Assembly: GCF_001467525.1 (NCBI RefSeq)
Contig: NZ_LNXS01000022.1
Location: 205,028 to 269,027 of the forward strand
Length of the DNA: 64,000 nucleotides
Direction of reading: 5' to 3'
Origin: Legionella anisa
GTDB taxonomy: Bacteria > Pseudomonadota > Gammaproteobacteria > Legionellales > Legionellaceae
Shown here piece by piece: positions 33,923-41,975 of the stretch (positions within the stretch are counted from its first letter, which is position 1; each line of letters begins with the position of its first letter). The notes beneath the pieces were generated by a model. It was not told where the DNA came from. It did not search any database and saw only the letters and a list, made by a program, of their open reading frames with translations. Made by a program: the position numbers and the translations under genes.

Positions 33923-35077
33923 ATGGCATATAAAAAATTAGCACGAACTTTTTTTAACGTGGGTAAAGAAGCTATAAAACGGCATCCGGATAAACAGAGA
34001 TTCGCCCAGAAAGCATTAGAGTACGTTGAAACATTCGTAGGTGAAAAAGAATCTTCTCCAATTATCACAAAACCCAAAAAAACTTTTCAATCTATTGAAA
34101 AGATACTTACTGTCAAAGAAGATCAATTTCCAAAAATTGCAGAATCAATAGAGGAGCAAGGTAAGGGACGGTATATTTTTAGAGGAATAAGCATCAGGGA
34201 ATTGAGAGATATCCTATCCCATGAAAAATTTATATGTCCCTCTAACCTTAAAAAAATAAGCCATTATAATATTGCAGAACATGTTGTTGTTAACAATAGT
34301 TCTCAATTTATTTCTTTTACCCCATCATTAGCGCTTGGTGCTCGATATGCAAGTACAAGTACCATAATACCTACATCAGGAGCAATATTGGAAACTAATC
34401 TGCCCCCATTCTTTATTAACTCCAAAGAAGTACTCGCAACTCATCCCGAGTTATATCGACGTTATCAACAACGTCAAGAAAGAGACAAAGGTATAAACGA
34501 CACAGTAGCTTTCATGGGAATAGATGGAGTCATGGAAACAACGCTTGGAAACTCTGAGATCACCATGATTAATAAACTGGGTAGAACCTATGTTGGATTA
34601 GGAATGCAGGATATAAGGGCAGCTCACATCTTAACTGTTCCTGGAAAAATGTTACATTGGATGAGTATAAAAACACCTGTACATGAAGTATGTATTGAAA
34701 ATCCAGAGTTTAAGCCTCGTGTTTGTGCGGTTAAAGTTGGTTTTACTGAAAATGATAATTACCTTAAAGAAGAGTTTGAATTAGTCAATCAGAGAAATCG
34801 TGAGATGGGACTTATTCCTCCTGAGAGCAGAGTGATTACTATGCATGAAGCAAAATATTTAGCACAATCGGGCATATTAGATTTGCTTAATGACATGTAC
34901 GATATTGATGAAACCCATGTATTTTCACATGTTCCAAGCAGTATTCCGGTTAATGATAAAGAGGCTCTTATGGGCTATATGATTCAAACCATTGAATCAT
35001 TGCCAAATGTTACGAAAAAAGAATCTAGAGTAGAAGTAATTACCGATGAACCATCTCAGAGTCCTAAAACTTTGTAA
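33923..35077 (+). CDS. Unknown protein with ADP-ribosyltransferase-like motifs (effector candidate)
   Basis: A 384-residue protein starting at ATG 33923 (MAYKKLARTFFNV), preceded by AGGAGTATTCATC; the longer frame from 33812 has no such site. No family is certain. Residues about 84-90 read IFRGISI and about 129-140 read FISFTPSLALGARYAS. This spacing is reminiscent of the R ... STS pattern of ADP-ribosyltransferase folds. A later acidic stretch (KEEFELV, about 281) could hold the catalytic Glu. The rest is mixed alpha/beta, and the tail (EVITDEPSQSPKTL) is polar. An effector or toxin-like enzyme is possible; this is inference from short motifs. Confidence 0.6.
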   Translation: MAYKKLARTFFNVGKEAIKRHPDKQRFAQKALEYVETFVGEKESSPIITKPKKTFQSIEKILTVKEDQFPKIAESIEEQGKGRYIFRGISIRELRDILSHEKFICPSNLKKISHYNIAEHVVVNNSSQFISFTPSLALGARYASTSTIIPTSGAILETNLPPFFINSKEVLATHPELYRRYQQRQERDKGINDTVAFMGIDGVMETTLGNSEITMINKLGRTYVGLGMQDIRAAHILTVPGKMLHWMSIKTPVHEVCIENPEFKPRVCAVKVGFTENDNYLKEEFELVNQRNREMGLIPPESRVITMHEAKYLAQSGILDLLNDMYDIDETHVFSHVPSSIPVNDKEALMGYMIQTIESLPNVTKKESRVEVITDEPSQSPKTL

Positions 35078-35150
35078 ATTTGGTTTAGATGAAAACGTAA
35101 TACATATGGGAGTGATTTTTGCAAAGCTGATTTAAATTGCTCCCTCCAAA

Positions 35151-35345
35151 TTAACGCCCCTTACGGATTCGCTTAAACCAACCTTTTAACTCAGGCCAAA
35201 AAGCAATTGTACTTAGAATAAGGGTAACCAAAATAACCGCAACGACCATTTGAACAATAGGAAACTTCAGTTCCTCACGCCCCACAAACCAACTTGCAAT
35301 TGATCCTGATATTACAAAAAGTAATCTTAAAAGCCACTGAATCAT
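35151..35345 (-). CDS. Small two-segment membrane protein
   Basis: A 64-residue protein with two hydrophobic segments (WLLRLLFVISGSIASWFV and VQMVVAVILVTLILSTIAFW) and a basic C-terminus (KGWFKRIRKGR), which fixes that end in the cytoplasm. A good ribosome binding site (CGGAGAATTATGT) precedes the ATG. No family recognised. Confidence 0.65.
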   Translation of the reverse strand: MIQWLLRLLFVISGSIASWFVGREELKFPIVQMVVAVILVTLILSTIAFWPELKGWFKRIRKGR

Positions 35346-35410
35346 ACATAATTCTCCGAATAATTTAAGTGCTTAAAATGACATTCAATGTAATAAGCTC
35401 ATTTTTTTAT

Positions 35411-35488
35411 TAGGGTCTGTTTGCATTTCGCTAGATTGAGTCAAAATGGACAGTTTGGCCAAGATAGTAGAAAGGTAAACAGACCCTA
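35411..35488. repeat. 78-bp element with inverted TAGGGTCTGTTT ends (MITE-like)
   Basis: The two ends are inverted copies: TAGGGTCTGTTTGCATTTC on the left, and AGGGTCTGTTTACCTTTC read inward from the right on the minus strand. The interior has no coding capacity. The right end (CTA at 35486-35488) forms the TAG stop of the adjacent minus-strand gene. Related ends lie at 45865-45895 and 63407-63424. Confidence 0.65.
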
Positions 35489-36874
35489 TTTTTTTCTTCG
35501 TGCGTATAACAAAGCCATGACACATGATGCTTTGCGCGAAAACTCATCACTGCCTCGGCTGGTAAGAATAATGGGAACATGAGCTCCTAATACCATACCA
35601 GCAGCTTCAATATGTGATAAATAAGTCATTTGCTTATAAAGCATATTACCTGACTCAACATCAGGAACTACTAAGATGTCTGCATTACCAGCAACTGGAG
35701 AAAAAATACCTTTTGTACGTGCTGAATCCATAGAAATTGCATTATCAAATGCTAAAGGACCATCTAAAACCCCTCCGGTTATCTGTCCACGCTCAGCCAT
35801 TTTACACAAAGCCGTAGCATCGAGTGTAGATGGAATTTTTTCATTTACCGTTTCAACTGCTGAAAGGATTGCAACATTAGGAGTACCTAATTCGAGTGCA
35901 TGGAACAGATCAATTGCATTTTGCACGATGTCACATTTTTCTCTGAGATGAGGAAAAAGATTAATTACTGCATCAGTTAAAAATATAGGCTTGGAGTAAC
36001 TAGGTACTTCTAGAGAGAATACATGACTCATACGGCGCCCAGTCCGTAAACCATTTTCTTTGGCGACAATTGGTCTCATCAACTCGTCCGTATGAAGTTT
36101 ACCTTTCATTATCGCTTCAACTTTTTGTGTCGCAGCGAGTTTTACTGCTTTTTCAGCTGCTTCAGTGCTGTGTTCTGTTGCAACGAGTTCATATGACGAA
36201 ATATCAATATTGGCTTCTTTTGCGGCATCAAGAATTTTTTGCTTCGGGCCAACAAGAACAGGGATAATTAAACCCTCTTCGGCAGAAGCAATTGCACCTT
36301 TGAGTGACAATACATCTACCGGATGTACTACAGCTGTTTTAAGAGGTTTTAGTGAATTTTTTACTTTAATTAAGCGATGATACCAATGCTCTTGTTTTGG
36401 TTTCAGCTCTACTGTAGGTAGCTCAATACGTTTTCTCTTTATTTTAGTTGTTGGTGCAATCACTGTTGCAAGACCGCTAATCACTGTTTTTCCCAATTGA
36501 TTGACACACTTACAATCAAGCTCAACAATATGTTTTTTTGGTATCTTCTTCACCACTTCAAGTGTTACAGTAATTGTATCGCCAAGACTAACTGGATGCT
36601 CGAATTTTAGAGTCTGATCTAAATAAATGGTTCCAGGTCCGGGTAGTTGCGTTCCTAAAACTGTAGATAAAAGAGATGCGCTCCACATTCCATGAGCGAT
36701 AATTTTATGAAACATGTCATTTTTAGCATATTCCGCATCAACATGCGCAGGATTCACATCCCCTGACATGATAGCAAAAAGCTCAATATCTTCTATAGTT
36801 AATGTGCGTACCAGTTGCGCTGATTTGCCGATTTTAAGCTCGTCAAAGACATGATTTTCAATATCGCTCATCTT
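35486..36874 (-). CDS. Bifunctional MaoC-like enoyl-CoA hydratase / phosphate acyltransferase
   Basis: A 462-residue fusion. Residues 1 to about 140 are a MaoC/PhaJ hot-dog domain with the catalytic FAIMSGDVNPAHVDAEYA and HGMWSASLLS. Residues about 160-462 are a phosphate acetyl/butyryltransferase domain (GAIASAEEGLIIPVLVGPKQKI ... MKGKLHTDELMRPIV ... VSHVFSLE-like ... GGVLDGPLAFDNAIS). The fusion probably couples (R)-3-hydroxyacyl-CoA/enoyl-CoA interconversion to acyl-phosphate formation, as in polyhydroxybutyrate or short-acyl metabolism. The start is at the ATG 36874 (MSDIENHVFDEL) with GCAGGCATAAAG before it. The stop TAG is supplied by the repeat at 35411-35488. Confidence 0.9.
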   Translation of the reverse strand, partial: KMSDIENHVFDELKIGKSAQLVRTLTIEDIELFAIMSGDVNPAHVDAEYAKNDMFHKIIAHGMWSASLLSTVLGTQLPGPGTIYLDQTLKFEHPVSLGDTITVTLEVVKKIPKKHIVELDCKCVNQLGKTVISGLATVIAPTTKIKRKRIELPTVELKPKQEHWYHRLIKVKNSLKPLKTAVVHPVDVLSLKGAIASAEEGLIIPVLVGPKQKILDAAKEANIDISSYELVATEHSTEAAEKAVKLAATQKVEAIMKGKLHTDELMRPIVAKENGLRTGRRMSHVFSLEVPSYSKPIFLTDAVINLFPHLREKCDIVQNAIDLFHALELGTPNVAILSAVETVNEKIPSTLDATALCKMAERGQITGGVLDGPLAFDNAISMDSARTKGIFSPVAGNADILVVPDVESGNMLYKQMTYLSHIEAAGMVLGAHVPIILTSRGSDEFSRKASCVMALLYARRKK

Positions 36875-36941
36875 TATGCCTGCTATAAATAAAAATTGAT
36901 GCAACAACTTAAAAAATTATCGCATTTAAAGAGAAGCATCA

Positions 36942-36960
36942 TGCCTCATATTTTGAGGCA
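36942..36960 (-). terminator. Weak hairpin downstream of hsp20
   Basis: Seven-bp arms TGCCTCA / TGAGGCA (36942-36948 and 36954-36960) with partial extension outward lie just after the hsp20 stop. There is no good T-tract. Confidence 0.35.
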
Positions 36961-36971
36961 CAATGATACAT

Positions 36972-37466
36972 TTATTTTATATGGTCGATTTTTATGTCTC
37001 GAGATTTACCTTTAGCTTCTGCTTTTTTAGGCAGATCAATCCAAAGCATTCCTTTTTTAAAAGTAGCTTTAGCCTTATCGATATCTACTGTTGATGGTAA
37101 TGAGAGTGAACGTTCATATTTGCCATAACCAATTTCTCGAGAAATATATTTTTTATTCTCATTTTTTTTAGAAGTCGATTTTTCACCTGTAATAGTAAGT
37201 ACATTACCGCTAAAAGACACATTAATGTCTTTTTCATCCATACCCGGCATTTCCATTTGAATGGTAAAATGATCCTTATCCTCAACAACATCCATTGAGG
37301 GAATAAGATTCAGACTCTCAAATTGTGATAAATTCTTATTTGACGCAAACATATCATAAAAATCATGAAATGCTTTATCAACTTCCTGTTGAAGGCTCAA
37401 AAAAGGATTATGAGAATGTTCAATTGAAAAAGGATTTCCTTTTTTCCATTTTAATAGCGTGTTCAT
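36972..37466 (-). CDS. Hsp20/alpha-crystallin family small heat-shock protein
   Basis: A 164-residue ATP-independent chaperone that holds unfolded proteins. The alpha-crystallin domain spans about residues 50-150 (IPSMDVVEDKDHFTIQMEMPGMDEKDINVSFSGNVLTITGE ... SLPSTVDIDKAKATFKKGMLWIDLPKK), with the A-x-x-x-n-GvL-like motif present as FKKGMLWIDLP. The start is at ATG 37466 (MNTLLKWKKG), preceded by TGGAGCTATAAC. The gene is divergent from the alcohol dehydrogenase, and its promoter should lie in the 208 bases between them. Confidence 0.93.
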   Translation of the reverse strand: MNTLLKWKKGNPFSIEHSHNPFLSLQQEVDKAFHDFYDMFASNKNLSQFESLNLIPSMDVVEDKDHFTIQMEMPGMDEKDINVSFSGNVLTITGEKSTSKKNENKKYISREIGYGKYERSLSLPSTVDIDKAKATFKKGMLWIDLPKKAEAKGKSRDIKIDHIK

Positions 37467-37680
37467 GTTATAGCTCCATCTAAATTTATTTTGTTCCATT
37501 AATAAGATTTGTAAACTACACCAACTACAGTTTGATACACAAAAGTAATTTGTCAAGGCAAGGCAAATAATTTCCATTATTTAGTCTACAGTTTAATCAA
37601 TGGACCCCTTTAGTAGGGTTTGGTAAGAGGTGTAATATTATTTTATTTATCATTCAAAATGATTTAGGGAAGAGATGATT

Positions 37681-38667
37681 ATGATGCATGCTATGGTTAT
37701 GGAAAAATCAGGACAAAAATTAATTTATAAAGAAGTAAAAAAACCAGAACCCAAAGAGAATGAGATACTCATTAAAGTACGTGCCTGCGGTATTTGTCGA
37801 ACGGATCTGCATGTTGTCGATGGAGAATTAAAAAATCCCAAACTGCCGCTTATTCCAGGTCATCAAATTGTAGGCATCATTGAAAAAATTGGTGCTTCAG
37901 TGACTCATTTTGTAATTGGAGAACGAATTGGAGTGCCTTGGTTGGGCGGGAGTTGTGAGACATGTTCATTTTGTTTATCAGGGCGTGAAAACCTTTGTGA
38001 TGAGGCCCGCTTTACTGGTTATCAAATTGATGGCGGATTTGCTGAATATTGTGTGGCAAACCACCAATTTTGTTTTCCTATACCCGAGGGTTATTCCGAC
38101 GATCAAGCCGCACCTCTTTTCTGTGCTGGATTAATCGGTTATCGCGCTTTATTGAAAACAAACAAGGCCAAACATTTGGGATTATATGGTTTTGGCGCAG
38201 CAGCACATATTCTTATTCAAGTGGCACAAAAAGAAGATCGAAAGATATACGCCTTTACTAGCCCTGGAGACAAACATGCTCAGGAATTTGCTTATAAATT
38301 GGGCGCAACTTGGGCAGGTGATTCAGACAAGCCTGCTCCAAATTTACTGGATGCTGCAATCATTTTTGCTCCTGTAGGAGCTCTTGTTCCTCTTGCACTT
38401 CGTAACACAATCAAAGGTGGAATTGTAGTCTGTGCTGGAATCCATATGAGCGACATTCCCAGTTTTCCTTATAGTATTCTTTGGGGAGAACGAACTCTTT
38501 GTTCTGTCGCAAACCTCACCAGAAATGATGGCGAAGAGTTTTTATCATTAGCCCCGAAAATCCCTGTTAAAACAGAAGTTCATACTTATCCATTAACTGA
38601 AGCGAATCAGGCGCTAGCAGATCTACGTCATGGGCAGTTTACTGGAGCAGCAGTGATTACGATCTGA
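37681..38667 (+). CDS. Zinc-dependent alcohol dehydrogenase family protein
   Basis: A medium-chain dehydrogenase of about 328 residues. The catalytic zinc ligands are in CGICRTDLH and GHQIVGIIEKIG, and the structural zinc cysteines in CETCSFCLSGRENLC. The Rossmann region GLYGFGAAAHILIQVA binds NAD(P). It resembles AdhP/AdhA-type enzymes oxidising primary alcohols. The ATG at 37681 is chosen because AGGGAAGAG lies about ten bases upstream; ATGs at 37675 and 37684 are also in frame. Confidence 0.9.
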   Translation: MMHAMVMEKSGQKLIYKEVKKPEPKENEILIKVRACGICRTDLHVVDGELKNPKLPLIPGHQIVGIIEKIGASVTHFVIGERIGVPWLGGSCETCSFCLSGRENLCDEARFTGYQIDGGFAEYCVANHQFCFPIPEGYSDDQAAPLFCAGLIGYRALLKTNKAKHLGLYGFGAAAHILIQVAQKEDRKIYAFTSPGDKHAQEFAYKLGATWAGDSDKPAPNLLDAAIIFAPVGALVPLALRNTIKGGIVVCAGIHMSDIPSFPYSILWGERTLCSVANLTRNDGEEFLSLAPKIPVKTEVHTYPLTEANQALADLRHGQFTGAAVITI

Positions 38668-38811
38668 AATCAGCTTGTACAATCTTAGTCATTGGAGTCA
38701 ATAAGTAGCAAATCCAACAATTTAAAAAACAAAACATATTTCTTGATTTGACTGATAAGATTTGGGACTATCCAGGTGCAGAGATCTCTATTTTTTATAA
38801 AAGGAATTGTT

Positions 38812-39579
38812 ATGTTTCAACAAGCAATCGTGAGAATACCATCCCCCAATTTGATTCATGGATTAACCTCTACCACAGAGTTAGGTCAACCTGACTATGT
38901 AAAAGCTCTAGAGCAACATCAAAATTACATTAATACACTGATTCACTGTGGTCTAGAGGTAACCGTTTTACCTGCAGCAGATACTTTTCCTGATTCATGT
39001 TTTGTTGAAGACCCTGCACTGCTTACAACTCGATTCGCACTGCTTACGCGCCCCGGAGCCTTTTCAAGACAGGGAGAGGTTAATCTAATTGAACCATGTA
39101 TCCAAACCTTTTATAAAGGACGAATCCATAAAATAGAAGCTCCTGGAACATTGGAAGCAGGAGACGTCATGCAAGTAGAAGATCATTTTTATATAGGTAT
39201 TTCACAGCGTACCAACAAAGAAGGTGCTAGCCAATTGTCTGACTTGCTGACTCAGTACGGCTATAAAAGTACATTCGTAGAACTTAAAAAATTTCTGCAT
39301 CTAAAAACAGGAGTTTCCTATCTGGGCAATGGATTTTTGCTGGTCAATGGTGAATTAGTGAATCATCCTGCTTTTAACTCCTATGAACAATTAATCGTTG
39401 AAGAAAGTGAAGCTTATGCAGCCAATTGCATTAGAGTTAATAACAACGTTATTATGCCTCAAGGCTTCCCTCGCTCAATAGAAATGGTTCAGAGTTCAGG
39501 TTTTCAAGTCAGCCTCGTAGATGTGAGTGAATTTCGTAAAATTGATGGTGGTTTAAGCTGTTTATCATTGAGATTTTAA
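38812..39579 (+). CDS. Dimethylarginine dimethylaminohydrolase / arginine deiminase family amidinotransferase
   Basis: A 255-residue pentein-fold enzyme. The substrate-binding motif PDSCFVEDPALL, the GTLEAGDVM loop, the catalytic histidine in FLHLKTGVSYLG, and the catalytic cysteine at the C-terminus (KIDGGLSCLSLRF, about residue 250) are all present. The spacing fits dimethylargininase, which converts dimethylarginine to citrulline and dimethylamine; a related guanidine hydrolase is also possible. The start at ATG 38812 has AAAAGGAATTG before it. In an intracellular bacterium it could act on host-derived methylarginine, but this is inference. Confidence 0.88.
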   Translation: MFQQAIVRIPSPNLIHGLTSTTELGQPDYVKALEQHQNYINTLIHCGLEVTVLPAADTFPDSCFVEDPALLTTRFALLTRPGAFSRQGEVNLIEPCIQTFYKGRIHKIEAPGTLEAGDVMQVEDHFYIGISQRTNKEGASQLSDLLTQYGYKSTFVELKKFLHLKTGVSYLGNGFLLVNGELVNHPAFNSYEQLIVEESEAYAANCIRVNNNVIMPQGFPRSIEMVQSSGFQVSLVDVSEFRKIDGGLSCLSLRF

Positions 39580-39664
39580 AGAAATCTTCCCTGCCGATAT
39601 TAAGGTTAGATCTTTGAAGATATAAAGTGATTCTCTAATTCATCTTTAAAATCATAGTAATATA

Positions 39665-39686
39665 ATCGCTCATATCAATGAGCGAT
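39665..39686. terminator. Hairpin between convergent genes
   Basis: Perfect 9-bp arms (ATCGCTCAT at 39665-39673, ATGAGCGAT at 39678-39686) with a 4-nt loop lie between the dimethylargininase-like gene and the convergent unknown gene. Confidence 0.5.
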
Positions 39687-39716
39687 TTACCAAAAATTGA
39701 GATCAACTGTTATTTA

Positions 39717-41540
39717 TTAAAACTTAAATGATGAATAAGTTTCTTGAGCATTGTGGTGTTCCGTTTCCTCTTCTAATTCTTGGTCACCAGAATATTTAGC
39801 AATTTTTATCAAAGTTTCACTTTGTGCTTCAATGAGCGTTTTATTCCTACCCTTTTCAAAAGATTGAGTCTGCTCAAGTGACATTTTCGGAAAAAAAAGC
39901 CCTTGCCGGTGACCTTGACATAATAATAGAGTATTCCTACAAATGGTTGCAAAGTCCTGTGCTCCTGCATTTTTAAGAAAAGTGTAGTCTTTAGGATAAG
40001 GTTTTCCACCCATTTTTTTAGCTAATGCTACAGCATTAATAGGATCTTTAATCAATATATCAAAATTAATTGAATCTAATTTTTCAGCATTCGCTAAACA
40101 CTTGGCCCCACTATACAGTGTTTTAATGAAGGATAATTTTGGTAAAAGTATATCGAAACTCGTCTGATCTAAAATTTTTGCCTCCTTCATAATATTCAAC
40201 ATATTATATAAAGCGTTGTTAGTTAATTTTGCATTACACACAGCAATGATATTTCTTTCATTATGAAGTTCATTTTTTCGTAAAAACTCAATCACATCGG
40301 CAGTGTAGGGAGCGCATTGCGGTTGTTGCAACATAGTCACACGTGGAGCTGGGTTTGAGCACTCTGTTTTAGAAAATTGAACCCAAAACTGAGCCAAACC
40401 CAAAGCGTACTCTCGTCTTACACAAACATATATTTTTGTGGTTTCGTTATAAAGTTGTGCCTTTTGAAGTGTCACAAGAGCTGCAGCAACCTGATTGGAA
40501 AATTTAGGTACTTCAAATGCCATTTTTAGAAAAAGGTCATCTAAGCAGCCCTCTTTATTCAAGGTTTCCACTGCATCTAATAATTCACTACTTTCATTTG
40601 AGTGGGCAAAAATAGTAGATAAAATGAACTGTAAAAGCTCAGCTTTTAATTTCATTCTAACTAATCGTGCTGTCGCTGAGCTTAATGCCCAATCATCAAT
40701 TTTCCCACTTAGAATTTTCTCTAAGTAAGGTTGTAGATCCCAACCTGCATTATTAAAATTGATAATGATATCTTTGGCCCAATAACATTTATCCAATGCA
40801 TCATTTGCTTGAAATAAACTGCTTAGGGATTCCTGATTAGGGGGAAGGCATTTCAACAAATCGAGAAAGATATAGTGGTGCTTTACTTTTAGAATATTCA
40901 TTAAATTAGGCAGAGTAACCAGACTTGAATTTTTTTCTGCCAATGTTTTCAGTATGCTATTAATAATTATAATGTCTGTTTCTTTTAATAAGGGTAATAC
41001 TTCATCGCTATTTAAATCGCCTTTATTTAAAAGAGATAAGACATTAATAAAAAAAGAGGCATTTTTTGTTTGGGTAATTAACTCTAACTCTTTAAAAACA
41101 GCGATTAGTGCTGGAGGATTTTTTATTTTTTCCACTGCATAAAATATTTTTTTTTTATCGGATGCTGCTATATTTTTTGAGATAGTTATTACGAGAGGAG
41201 CTAAAGCTTTCGCGTCATTCGGGTGCCTTTCCAGAAATGCTACATTATCTTCTGTGAGTTGCTTTGCAGCATTTAAGGTATCAAGCGCCTCATACCCACC
41301 TAGTTGATTAACTAATCCTTCGAACGTTTTGCCACTTTCACTCATCTCCGTCCGTGTGTTTTTGCCTATTAAAATTTGGGCTAATTTCAGTAATGAGGAA
41401 GGAGATAAATTATCCTCCTTCAATTCATCATAAAAATTACGTAATTCTTTAACATGAGGCTCTTCTTTTATAAGGGTTCGTCCATAGCCTTTATTCTTAT
41501 CATATCTTTTGAGTGCTTTTTTTATAGTTATTCTTTTCAT
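39717..41540 (-). CDS. Helical-repeat protein with acidic C-terminus (Dot/Icm effector candidate)
   Basis: A 607-residue protein predicted to be almost wholly alpha-helical, with many short repeats of the form ... L..LLKE.DI.....L..L, resembling an alpha-solenoid. No enzymatic motif is recognised. The last residues (DQELEEETEHHNAQETYSSFKF) form a glutamate-rich block just before the end, which matches the E-block signal seen in many Dot/Icm substrates of Legionella. The N-terminus is basic (MKRITIKKALKRYDKNK). A secreted scaffold or adaptor is a reasonable hypothesis. Confidence 0.7.
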   Translation of the reverse strand: MKRITIKKALKRYDKNKGYGRTLIKEEPHVKELRNFYDELKEDNLSPSSLLKLAQILIGKNTRTEMSESGKTFEGLVNQLGGYEALDTLNAAKQLTEDNVAFLERHPNDAKALAPLVITISKNIAASDKKKIFYAVEKIKNPPALIAVFKELELITQTKNASFFINVLSLLNKGDLNSDEVLPLLKETDIIIINSILKTLAEKNSSLVTLPNLMNILKVKHHYIFLDLLKCLPPNQESLSSLFQANDALDKCYWAKDIIINFNNAGWDLQPYLEKILSGKIDDWALSSATARLVRMKLKAELLQFILSTIFAHSNESSELLDAVETLNKEGCLDDLFLKMAFEVPKFSNQVAAALVTLQKAQLYNETTKIYVCVRREYALGLAQFWVQFSKTECSNPAPRVTMLQQPQCAPYTADVIEFLRKNELHNERNIIAVCNAKLTNNALYNMLNIMKEAKILDQTSFDILLPKLSFIKTLYSGAKCLANAEKLDSINFDILIKDPINAVALAKKMGGKPYPKDYTFLKNAGAQDFATICRNTLLLCQGHRQGLFFPKMSLEQTQSFEKGRNKTLIEAQSETLIKIAKYSGDQELEEETEHHNAQETYSSFKF

Positions 41541-41624
41541 TTACTACTCCTATATGCCTAACTTCTGATACATTATTTACTTTCTTTTTTGGGTTTTCAC
41601 CATCAACAATAATACTTTAACAAT

Positions 41625-41756
41625 ATGAAAATATGGAATTTTTTTATTTTAGAATATCTTAAGTGGCTCTATGACCTAATCGAAGAAATAGCTCCTCCTC
41701 GTGTTAAAATTGATAGAGTTTCTACGCATCTTAATGCACTACTTTTAAAGAGCTAG
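41625..41756 (+). CDS. Possible 43-residue small protein
   Basis: In the 372-base gap between two effector-like genes, an ATG frame of 43 codons encodes a protein-like sequence: a hydrophobic or amphipathic start (MKIWNFFILEYLKWLYDLI), then EEIAPPRVKID, and a helical end. No strong ribosome binding site is present. It could be a small membrane-associated peptide or the remnant of a larger gene. Confidence 0.35.
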   Translation: MKIWNFFILEYLKWLYDLIEEIAPPRVKIDRVSTHLNALLLKS

Positions 41757-41975
41757 CTCGAGGTATCATAGCTGAGTGATTTTAAATTGTATGTCATAGA
41801 AAACTCTTCTTCATAAAACCATGGGAAAACACTCATAATGCAACCCGCTTAGGCTAGTCATGTATTAACCACCAAATTAACATCTTGATTTCGCTGATTA
41901 TTACTAAAACAAGTGCTTTACTTTAAGTTCGAAAAAGTTTATAATTTGTACAGTACTTATATACTGGAGTTCCTC

